Origin: Guadua angustifolia
Lineage: Eukaryota; Streptophyta; Magnoliopsida; Poales; Poaceae
Direction of reading: 5' to 3'
Assembly: GCA_036346375.1 (NCBI GenBank)
Contig: CM070511.1
Span: 2,604,001 to 2,668,000 of the forward strand
Length of the DNA stretch: 64,000 nucleotides
Both the position numbers and the translations under genes were made by a program. The notes beneath the pieces are model-generated. The model searched no databases. It saw only the letters and a list, made by a program, of their open reading frames with translations, and was not told the DNA's origin. Shown here one piece after another: positions 23,770 to 33,697 of this stretch (position 1 is the first letter of the stretch; each line of letters starts with the position of its first letter).

Positions 23770-24042
23770 GCGCATCTCTAATGATGTCACTTTAGTTAGT
23801 TATAAACGTGTCATCTTAGTATTTTATTTAGGTGGAAGAGAAAAAAATAAGGAGAGAGATATAGACTGACTACTAATGTATAGTCATGGTATAACTAATT
23901 CCAAGACACTTATTATCTATTATATGTGGGCCAATATTTAATTTTATAGATAATGCTATAGCTAATCTATTGGAGAGGTTGTCTATATATTATCTATAGA
24001 TAACATAGATATTTCTTATAGCTAATACCATTGAAAATGCCC
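23770..24042. mobile_element. Tourist/PIF-like MITE, TSD TAA
   Basis: 273 bp flanked by TAA (23,767-23,769 and 24,043-24,045). Termini are GCGCATCTCTAATG and, reverse-complemented, GGGCATTTTCAATG. Internal sequence is AT-rich with no coding content. Confidence 0.8.
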
Positions 24043-24861
24043 TAAGGACTACAAACAGTGGACAGTGAGGCAGGCATTAAGGAGGATAGGGGCAGCAAGA
24101 AATCTCTGTTCTTATCTTAACCGTTTCTTTCAATACTAGCGAGGACTGATGAGTAAAGAATCTATGTGCTGTACTTATCGCATTTTTCTTTGTTTACATC
24201 TATAAATATTTATATGTGTATTGGATTATGTTTTCAATAAAATAAGCTTATTAAAATTCTTAATTTTGCTTGTGAGATATGTATAAGGATTTGTTTATGT
24301 TTATAGCTATAGTTAGGTTTGCCCAAACTCCCAAAATTTCTAATCTCCGTCAATGATATCGAGTAACTTATGTGGTTCATGACTCTGGTGATTGCAAGGA
24401 TTAATATCTTGCTGGTCCCGGTTAATTTTTTTTACCCCACCATTGTCTTCTTCTACTGCTGTACTATATCTATTCCGTAATATCGTCTGCTATTTTTTCC
24501 CATTCTGAAATGGAAAATGTTTTCACGCTACTACAACTAGGAGTATTTGTTTCGCTGAATCCATGCCTTGTTCTGTCTTGTATATTTAGTTTGTATTTCA
24601 GTTCCATGAAATATTAGGGTGTACGAACAAATTTCCTACGGTGATAAATAATTGTCGTTTTAGGCATCACTATGGTCCTCAAACTCAACTTTGATCACTA
24701 ATTTCTATTGTAATATACTTAAAAAACTCAATATAATTATAATATTATGAAAGTATGTTTTGAGACGAATATACACATGATTTTCATACATCTAATCTAA
24801 ACATTTAAAAAGATATTGTTAACTAAAGTTTTAAAATTTGATTGTATACATCTTAAGTGCG
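24043..24861. other. no recognised gene
   Basis: AT-rich intergenic sequence. From about 24,645 to 24,850 it resembles the interior of the Stowaway-like repeat at about 59,960-60,150 (AATTGTCGTTTTA... start). No coding signal. Confidence 0.4.
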
Positions 24862-25714
24862 AATTGGTCCTCAACTATACCATTTGGAATTTTGGTCACT
24901 AAACAATAATACCGGACTTGCGACATCCTTGAACTCCCAAACAAGTTGCAGTTTCGTCCTTTGACCAGTCAAATGGCGGTTTTATTTACACAACAACACT
25001 GTCAGATTTTTAAATAATTTTACAAGCTTGATAATGATCTGAAAAATTTATGGTACCATTATTAGTAGTTTAGAATCATACATAAAAATTTTAAAATAAT
25101 TTAACATCATTTGTTATCTTTAAAAATCAAAAACAGAATAACATAATTGGGACAGATTTTTAGACATAATTGGATTAATAATTTCCTCAGTACCAACTAT
25201 AAAAGTTTCAAAAATTTCAACTTTATTTGTTTTCTCAATAAAATCTTTCAATCCAGTAAGCACTAAACTTAATTTGTTGTATTATATTTCAAAAATCAAA
25301 CAGAGAAAGAACATAAAGTTGAAATTTTTGAAAATTTTATAGAATGGTACTGAGAAAATTATTAATCTGTCATAAAATTTTAGATAATAATCACAGTAAG
25401 AAAATTTAGAAAAATCTAACAATTTACTGTCCCAATTATGTCCATTCTATTTTCATTTTTTAAAGATAACAAATGATGTTAAATTATTTTTAAATTTTTT
25501 GTATGATCCTAAACTACTAATAATGGTACCATAAATTTTTCAGATCATTATCAAGCTTGTAAAATTTTTTTAAAAATCTGACAGTGTTGTGTGTGTGCCA
25601 AAAACCACCATTTGATAGTCAAAGGACTAGTATGTGCAGGTTTTGAGACGACGCTACAATTCCGGTAAGTTGTTTAGGACCAAATTGATCACTTATAGTT
25701 AGAGGACCAATTAT
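24862..25714. mobile_element. long inverted-repeat (foldback) element
   Basis: An approximately 850 bp near-palindrome. The left terminus GAATTGGTCCTCAACTATA matches the reverse complement of the right terminus (about 25,693-25,714). Inner arms include ACACTGTCAGATTTTTAAA (24,995) with its mirror near 25,575-25,595, TTATGGTACCATTATTAGTAG (25,049) with its mirror near 25,515, and AACATCATTTGTTATCTTT (25,102) with its mirror near 25,465. The symmetry continues toward the centre (25,180-25,245 against 25,310-25,375). No protein is encoded. It shares arm sequence with 61,010-61,150. Confidence 0.85.
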
Positions 25715-26268
25715 AACTTTTGCAAGGTTTTGAGAACTAGAGGCCTAGAGGGACTAGTATGCAGTCAGTGTGCTACACTAGTACACTACACTGGACAGGT
25801 AGTAGATGTAGATGGCCATTAGAGGATTCTACCATGCAGTACTACTTCTCCAACAAGCTGGTCAACGTTTACTCCCTGACGCCTTATTCAGGAGTCCAAT
25901 ACTCTAATGTACTCTCTCCTTCAAAAAATATAGAAAATATTTTTTAATGATTTTATTTTTAACATACGATGTATTTCACATTCTAATATGAAATTAGTGC
26001 GATGTTTCCTTTGTATCCTAATAAATATCCGACTTTACTCTATATGTATGCATTAAATACAGTACTTAGAGATAATAATTAGAGATAGTTACCCACCTTA
26101 GATGAGCAGAGATTTTGAACCTGGTAAACAAGTTCTAAATGAAAGGCACAGTGGCCTGCAACTGCATCTGCAATTCCGATACCATCTGCAGTTCTAGAGA
26201 GAAGTTAGCAAAAGATCAGACGACGCTGATCAACGCTAGGCTGTTAGTCGAGAAAAGGAGTTTGGCCT
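25715..26268. other. no recognised gene
   Basis: Intergenic. 25,915-26,090 shares AT-rich sequence with 28,190-28,400 (ATACGATGTATTT...ATTAGTGCGATGTTTCCT), probably remnants of one MITE family. Confidence 0.45.
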
Positions 26269-26276
26269 CTAATCTC

Positions 26277-26525
26277 GGCTGTTTAGTTTGCTTCCAATTG
26301 TTGCTAATATTTGCTTTACCAAATTTTAATAGTGTTGACTAAATTTGGCAAGTATTTAGTTTGCAACCAAATTTTGGATAGATTCTCTTCTCCATTGGCC
26401 GAATTTGGCAACCCTAGTTCATTTTCTTGCCAATTGTTGGCTACCAATTTGGTGACCAAATTTTTGGCATGCCAATTTTTGGTAAGATTTGATTTGGCAA
26501 ATTTAGTCTCAAACCAAACAACCCC
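26277..26525. mobile_element. hAT-type MITE, near-perfect 8 bp TSD
   Basis: 249 bp flanked by CTAATCTC (26,269-26,276) and TTAATCTC (26,526-26,533), a 7/8 match. Termini are GGCTGTTTAGTTTGCTTCC and, reverse-complemented, GGGGTTGTTTGGTTTGAGAC. An 8 bp duplication fits hAT transposition. The interior repeats ACCAAATTTTGG-like words. Confidence 0.75.
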
Positions 26526-26533
26526 TTAATCTC

Positions 26534-27217
26534 TGAAGCCATTACCAATCCGAGTGGCTCTGAAGGCTTCCATGTATGTAAATAAATCGGGAAATGATCG
26601 CTTTTTTAACTCCGTGGGTGAGTGATATATTTTTTATATAAATCTAGCTTTTTTACGAATACAGATACAAAAATAGTTTTATCTTTGATCTACAGAAGCG
26701 TTGGAAAGTGACACTACAAAAGCGCCGGCGTTATTTTTATAATTCCGTTCGAAAGGGGACTAAATTTGCCAAAATAAATTACTGAAACTAAAAAAAGTGA
26801 TGATTTCGTTAAATCTGCAGCATTTCAGATTGGCATGGTTTGTATATGGAGGCTAATCATCAGCATTCCAAATTACATGATTTTGGAAGAGCAAGCTGGT
26901 CAAATGCAAAACAGTGAAAGCCACTAGCAAGGAATCTTGGAAGCTGAGCTTGGGTGTACAGGAGGAGAGATGATGCAGGAAGCAGAGGTGATGCATGACA
27001 AGTCACTGATGTCGATGGTGGTTGGGGTGTCTCTGGCTGAATGGGCGGCTGTCCCCACTCCCCATGCATGTGGGCCCCGGCTGCCATTAGCTGCTCACTG
27101 ACCCAATCAATCGCCCAGCTACTCTGCTCCGCTTGCTTGACCCTTTTGCGATTCGCACCTCGACACTTCTCCCAATTCCTGCAGCAAAAGGAGGAGGAAA
27201 CATGCATTGCAGGTTCA
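26534..27217. other. no recognised gene
   Basis: Intergenic; 26,860-27,207 has overlapping open frames on both strands without a recognisable domain. Confidence 0.35.
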
Positions 27218-28013
27218 AAAGTTCTATTAAATTTCGCGAAATCTCGTAGCCTGGCTGGAGCCGAGATTTAAAATCTCAGAGAAACGAAAAACTTTAAAGA
27301 TTAGGGTTTGCTACGGTGATTTCAGTAAATTTCCGAGAAATCTAGGTGATTTTTGCCAAATTTCAGTATTTTAGACCCGTCTACATGGGTTTTAGATCAG
27401 ATTTTGTACCAATTTTTTTTATGAAGAATTGTAATATCTTTTATGGAGAATACCTCTGAAAAGTTTGAAAAATATATATATAAAAATTATGTAATCCTAG
27501 CCACAAATCCTAAATTAGATTTCGGTCTTCAAGGATGTATTTCGGTCTAAACTCTAACTTAGTTTTCGATCTAAACCCTAATTTGGATTTCAACCTTAAA
27601 TAACATATTCGGCCTTAAATTTTATTTCAGCTTAAACCCTAACATGGATTATAGCGTTAAATGATGTATTTTGGTCTAAATCTTAAATCCTAACTTAGAT
27701 TTTGGGCTTACATGATATATTTCGGCTTAAATCCAATACCCTAACTTAGAAAATTTATGTGTAAATATTTAGTTTGTATTCAAATAAATAAGAAATGTAG
27801 ATAAATGCTTGCTTGATTTTTTCATATTTTCCCATTTTTTTCTAGCTTGGGGAGACTTTTTCATAGCCAGTTGAAAGTCATCGAAATTTCGGCCGATTTC
27901 GTCAAAATTTTAGTGATTTTGGTCAAAATTTCAGTTTTTCTAATTTTAAATTTGCATTTTAAATTTTATCGATTACCTCGAGATATTATAAAAAACAAAA
28001 TTTGAAACCTTCT
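27218..28013. repeat. GGTTCAAAATCTC family, near-complete 0.8 kb member
   Basis: The left end GGTTCAAAAGTTCTATTAAATTT and the right end AAAAAACAAAATTTGAAACCTT are inverted relative to each other (right end reverse complement AAGGTTTCAAATTTTG). In between there are many (A)AATTTCGG / CGAAATTTC words and repeated ATTTCGGTCTAAAC-type units at 27,520-27,740. No coding sequence. Confidence 0.55.
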
Positions 28014-28560
28014 AATGCACATGTCGTGGGAGATGACGTTTTTGCTGCCGCTGGTCTGCTGTCCAAAACTGTGACGGACAATCTCACTAATTTTAATAAG
28101 CTTTTCATTCTTCTTTTTATGTTGAAATTGTCTTCCACTTCTCTTCTTTCACTCAACTAATTTTTTTAGGGTTATCTGTAAATAAGACATATTTTTAATT
28201 ATTTTCTCTACAAGTATAAGATGTATTTTATATTCTAATGTAAAATTAGTACGATGTTTCCTCTATATCATTAATAAATATCTAACTTTACTTTATATTC
28301 TCTACATACATGCATTACATATATTACTTAGCGGTAATAATTAAGAATAATCTAATCATTATTAACATTTTTTTTGATCTATGTATTAAAAAAATATAAC
28401 CTATAAACTTAACCAAAGAAGTGTACTACAACTCATGTGAGGTTGTTAAAGTTGTATTGGAGCCAAGCCGCGTTTTTTATGTTTAACACGGGATGTGCCG
28501 CAAAATTCACTAAAAAAGAAAGAAAAGAAATGCAATTATTTCGACGCCGGCAAGCGATGG
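28014..28560. other. intergenic, AT-rich, upstream of the RBR gene
   Basis: AT-rich sequence including MITE remnants (28,190-28,400) like 25,930-26,090. The promoter of the RBR gene should lie in or just after this stretch; no clear TATA box was chosen. Confidence 0.35.
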
Positions 28561-28639
28561 AATAATTAGGGCTCTTGCGTTAACGCCACTCCTCTCTCTC
28601 TTTCTCACCCCATCGCCGAATAAATTCTTAATCCACCGC

Positions 28640-29728
28640 CGCAAGAAAGGCACCTCTCCATCGCAGAAAGCTTCGATCTTTGTCTCCGTTTGCCCACAAT
28701 TCCTCTGGGTTCTTCACCTCGAGGCCTCACTCGATGTGACTCCCAGGTGCTTTTCTCGCGCTTTTTTTCTCCCTGTTCTTTTTTCTCTCTCTCTCTCTCA
28801 GCTAAATCCGGAGCTTATTCGTTCTTGGGCCACCACGATTGCTACGTTTGGGACACCAAGATGGGGTGTCTGTTTCTATCCCCTTTTTTCTGTACATTTT
28901 ACAGCCTTTTCTTGTGTTCTGGGCAACGGGTGCGAGAGGGTATCCCTCCTTTCTGTTTCCGTTTTCTTTTCCTACCTGAATTTGGAGCTGGAATTTGTGT
29001 GGTCTTGGCCAAATGCTCGATTTTTCTAGATCTGTTTGGATGAATTTTCGGAGAATTGAAAATTAGATGCGACCGGGAGGCATGCATTTTCTTTCCTTTC
29101 CTTCTTGTTTTCAGCTAAAAAAATCTCAATTCTGGGAGCAATCGATTCGTTGCGCGGTTGAGAAAGCTTATACTGGTTGCAGCTGCTAATTTTGGTCATA
29201 ATTCGTGGTGTCTTTTCTCTTGCAGAATAGGCGATTGGAGCTCGTGGAGGTGCCCTGCGTGTACAATTTTGGGAGGCGAAATTATTGAGTGTCACATATG
29301 AGGAATTGGAGAATCGGAGAAAGCTCGAACATTTGGGTGAATTTGGTCGCCATCCCAGCCAATTTCGCCATCGCAGCTCTGGAATTCGCGATGTGGAGCT
29401 CCGTCTGGTGCTTCCTAGCCATTTTCTCCGCGAATTTCTGAGCGAAAAATCTCGTGCTATTTGGAGCCCCCAATCTGTGGGGTCTTGAGAGCAGTAGGCC
29501 ACCAGTACCACAGTAGTTGCGGCAAAAGGAACAGGGCACCTTCTTCGAGTTGGGGTTTGGTAGAGTCTTGATCTCAAAAGGGCTCGTTTGGTGGGAACTT
29601 TTTGGTTGTTTGTTGTGTGCTTAGCTTCTTGGTGGGCCAATTGAATGAGGATTGCTGAAATTGGGGATGAACAAACCTTCTAATTGAGTTCAGAGAGAGG
29701 GTTATTTTTGATTGGATTGGATTTGTGG
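28640..29728 (+). promoter_or_regulatory. predicted 5' leader of the RBR gene, with intron and upstream ORFs
   Basis: A CT-rich, GC-moderate leader precedes the coding region. A 5'UTR intron fits 28,747-29,225 (CCCAG|GTGCTT ... CTCTTGCAG|AAT). The predicted spliced leader has several upstream starts: ATGTGA, a start-stop at 28,734-28,739; a 47-residue ORF at 29,298-29,441; a 12-residue ORF at 29,645-29,683; and a 6-residue ORF at 29,667-29,687. All precede the first in-frame ATG at 29,729. Such a leader would be expected to lower translation. Transcript limits are inferred, not seen. Confidence 0.5.
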
Positions 29729-32700
29729 ATGGAGAGGTTATCTGATGCGGGAGACGGGTTTGCTGGAAATTCGACAGGCGAGGATGACTTCAGGAGCTGC
29801 TGTGGAGATGAGGAGGAGTGGGAGGACACTGAGGAGTCCTTCATGGCTGGTGTCGCAAAGGGGTAGCTTGATGAGACCTCGGTGCGGTTGTTCTTCAAGG
29901 GCGTGTCAAGCTCAGAGCAGGAGGGGAAGAATTTGTCTGGGATCGGGGTGGTGATGGAGAGGTCACCTGGGGTGCCTGTTCTTAGGGTACAGAAGAAGCT
30001 GGATTTCTTTGTGGAGGAGCTGGTGGCTGAGCACTTGGCCCTGATGGATGGCCTGTTGGTGGCGTTGCAGAATGGGATACGGAAGATCTTCGCTTTCACT
30101 AATTCTGAGAAGCTGTACTTTCAGGCAAGAATTTCTGATTTTTGTAATAGATGGTTTGCCCATACACTTGTTTATGCCTGTTCACAGAATCGGATACACT
30201 AAGATGATTTGTTTCAGTCAGTTCACTTAACTGCTGTTTTTTCTTTTCAACATTTATAGTGATATGATTTTTCGTTCAGTCTTTGTGTTTGCCACAATTA
30301 AAAATGACATAATTGACTCTTTGGTTTTATCAAACTGAATAGCCTTCTTGAGGTGTATCCATGGAATCATGTATTTCATGCTTGGGAATTTCACAAGCTT
30401 TACTAGTAAATCTGAATGACCATAAACGGATTATTCCCAGGATTGCTGATTTTGATTTCTTGTCCTGTTTTAGCTGGTTCCAACTTAGTTGAGTTGATCG
30501 ATTCAATCAGTCATTGCAGATAATTTCCTTCCTAAACGCAATGGCTATGTACTGTACACCTATTACTGACTCAAGGTTGTTATATCAAGTCTTACATATG
30601 GAAAATATCATGTGGATTAAAAATAAAATTTGAGGAAATAAAATGCTGAAAAGGCAGTAAATGTACAGTACACACAGTTGCACACTCCACGTGCTGCTAA
30701 TGCAGCAGCTGCATATACTTCTTTTGATTTAGCTTTAGATTGCCTTTTTTATCATTCACAGTTTTATGCAATGGCCTATTTAATGTGTTTGGTCCAGAAG
30801 CTACAAAACACTTGCTAGTCTGTTATGCTATTTCACTTCAATTAATTAACTGTCTTAATGTAGTGTATCAAGTTGAAACCCATGCATCTTTGGATAACTC
30901 AATACATCTTTCTTTCTTGTTTCTTCGCCCACAGATTGCTGAAGCTGAAATTCTCGAAGATCAGCTTTTAGTAGCTTTAGGACACAGGATTCTTGAACTG
31001 GTTGATAAGTTGGAAGACTTTGATTTAATATTGCTTCCTAGCTTTGAACTTGAGAGGCCCTTGCAGTTGGCCAAAGAAGCAATAGGCGTCATGTATCTGT
31101 CTCCCTATGAGGTTGGTACCTGCCCGATTTGCTGTGAGGAAAAACGAGGTTCTCAGATGATCAAGGTGGGTTGTTCCCACACATTTTGCTACAGTTGCTT
31201 GATTGCATATGTTGAAGAAATGCTGCAAGCCTCAAAGCTTCCTATAAGATGCCCACAATTAAGGTGTAAATATCATATTTCAGCTAGTGAGTGTAAGTCA
31301 TTCCTTCCAGTTAGCTGCTATGATTCCCTGGAGAGAGCTTTTGCAGAAGTTGGCACCTCAGACATGGAAAGATTTTATTGTCCCTTTCCAAATTGTTCAG
31401 TTTTATTAGACCTTAGTCAGCACTTTTCTAGGGCAAGTTCATCAAGTCAATTAGATTTCAATTGTGTTGAGTGCCCAGAATGCCACAGAGATATATGTAT
31501 CAGCTGTGGAGTGCCGTGGCACATCATGATGTGCTGTGATGAGTACCAGCGCTTGCCTGTCGAGGAAAGGGATGCTGGAGACTTATCTTTGCATCGGCTT
31601 GCACAAAACAATAGATGGAGGCGCTGTCAGAGATGTCGAAGAATGATTGAACTTACACAAGGCTGCTTTCATATGACCTGCTGGTATGTTCTGTATTTTC
31701 CCCCATATTCGCCACATATTTTTGACATTGTTAATCTTCATCCCTCCTCAGATGAATGGAATTTCTAAAGAAAATCAGACAATTATAGTTAGAACTAAGC
31801 TGTACTGTAGCATAGGCTAAATCAATATGTCAATCCTAATAGGGACCATCCAAAATGCTGGTGATTTATGGCATATGAACTAAATGGCGATTATGTTTTC
31901 TTGAACCTTCTTAGTTTTGCTTTGGGGTAGTGTTTTGGGTTTTGCCCTCCTGGACAAAGTCCTAGTCTTTGTCTTAGACTCCAAATTTCAAAGCTATCCA
32001 AATCAACGGAAAAGTGGTAGCTAGTTATATTATGTCAGTCCACCATATTACCGGACCATGCTTAGGTGGTCTTCAGTGATTCTGGATTCCTGCAACAGTA
32101 GTATGTTTATGTATGATATAAAGGAACAACTTCATACAAGCCTAACACTTCCTTTGGGGGCCTAAGATGCATTATTGTAAATCTGGAACTAGGAGAATGT
32201 TCCTCTACACTATGATTTCCTTTGCATGGGCATGATATTCCTTTTTAATGCACACGCAGTAAATTCAAACTCTCAAGTTACTTAAACTAGTTCTGTGTTG
32301 CCGGTCAACACACATCTATGGCTATTGCCCTGAAAATGTATGGACTAAAGATTACTGATTCATCAGTGCATTTTCCAATTCCTATCGCTATGGAAGGTTG
32401 TTTCGTCACTTCTGCAGGTGTGGGCATGAGTTCTGCTACTCCTGTGGTTCTGAGTACAACAGCGGTGTACAGACATGCCAATGTGTGTTCTGGGATGATG
32501 ACAGCATTGAGCCTTCCTCCGCGGCGAATTCCAGTCAAGCATCTGAGATATGGGCGTGGGACACATTTGATTGCATGCCCAACACCATTGAGGGGTACTC
32601 GGAGCAGGAGAGAGCGCAACTGGCACTGATTCAGAGGTTCCTCGCAGGGGGTTTCGGCCTGGGGGACCACCCGTGCCAGTCACCACCCTGCTGCTCCGAT

Positions 32701-32802
32701 TCGTATATCGTTGACACTATGAAGGACCTCCACCAGCTGCCCTGGCTCGAGCGATTTGTCTCGGTGATCAGTGACAGCTACAACGAAGATTACATCCAGT
32801 GA
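29729..32802 (+). CDS. RBR (RING1-IBR-RING2) E3 ubiquitin ligase with RNase H-like domain; in-frame stop
   Basis: Three exons join in frame: 29,729-30,124, 30,935-31,683 and 32,418-32,802 (TGA), 509 codons before the stop. Intron 1 starts GC (CAG|GCAAGA) and ends ACAG; intron 2 is GT-AG. Residues about 60-185 resemble an RNase H-like fold with E101 kept, but N-S replaces the usual second Asp, so it is probably not catalytic. RING1 starts with CPICCEEK (Cys 195), the IBR lies at about 281-335, and RING2 is CQRC...TQGC.HMTCWCGHEFCYSC (363-388), with the TQGC cysteine (about 376) in the position that receives ubiquitin from the E2 in RBR ligases. A TAG at 29,864-29,866 (codon 46) interrupts an otherwise open exon, so this allele may be truncated unless translation restarts at ATG 29,954. 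The gene is convergent with the Rab gene. Confidence 0.85.
29864..29866 (+). other. premature in-frame TAG in RBR exon 1
   Basis: The frame is open and acidic before it (DEEEWEDTEESFMAGVAKG) and continues in the same frame after it (LDETSVRLFFKGVSSSEQEG), with no splice signals around it. A single base change from a sense codon, or a sequencing error, would explain it. Confidence 0.85.
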
Positions 32803-33697
32803 AAAACATTATAGATAGCATTAAAAAGAACGGCACATACCGGGTTTTATTTGGAATAATATGCTTCCATGCCTCTGTTGAAAATTGACACAGGAAAAGT
32901 GATATGCTTCGATATCTTGGTTGTGATATCCCTTATTTTCCGTCTCTTTTGGTTTTGGTACATCCGCAGAGAGTTTTCTTTACTGTGTTTTTTTTTTGGG
33001 TTACTTGTCTCTGTGTGTAGATGCTGGTTTCTTAATTCTTTAGTGAGCTTTGCTTGGGAGCTTTCAGAACTTCCTTTTCGTCGTTGATGATAAATTAGCA
33101 AATGTTTAGCACTTTAGCTGGTGCTTGACCTCGTTGCCAGATTGTTGATGACCAATCTGTTAAATCGAAGAGTTAAATTATTCTCTGTCCGACCAAACGT
33201 TTGTGTGCTGGAGGTGCTTTGTTTCAACTTTGAGGAGTTAAGATGTGTTAAATCGAAGCCTAAATTATTCTCTGTAATGAGAAGTGACATATACGGTCAG
33301 TTTGGCTAAGCTGACATATATACAGCAGCATGGTTACATAAAGTTCTGTTGGGCATTAGCTGCACAGCCTACATATGAGACCAAATTTTGTGCACGATCT
33401 GAATTGTACCAAACGAATCTGCATGAACCTTCACTTTACTCTGTTTCACTCATTAAGGAAGACTTAAGCATGATCATGCACTGTAGCAAAACTTCTGAAT
33501 TTCTGAAGCAACACTGTAGCATTCATATTTACAGAACGAACATGACAAGATAAAAAAAACAAGAAGTAACAAAGGCTAGAGTATAACAGCTGGGATGGCA
33601 GCAGCCACTCTACAAGCTTCCACTGCATATTTGGTGCATACATACTTCTCTTGGATTTCAGGCCCTGGCATATGTCGTCCGCACTCGACACTATGCT

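Noticed and set aside
30740..30934. Upstream extension of RBR exon 2 open frame (65 codons)
   Set aside because: The sequence before 30,935 is T-rich, ends in a good CCCACAG acceptor and has no relation to the RNase H-like domain continuing from exon 1; treated as intron.
32318..32686. Frames on both strands over RBR exon 3
   Set aside because: Shadows of the true exon 3 frame that starts at 32,418.
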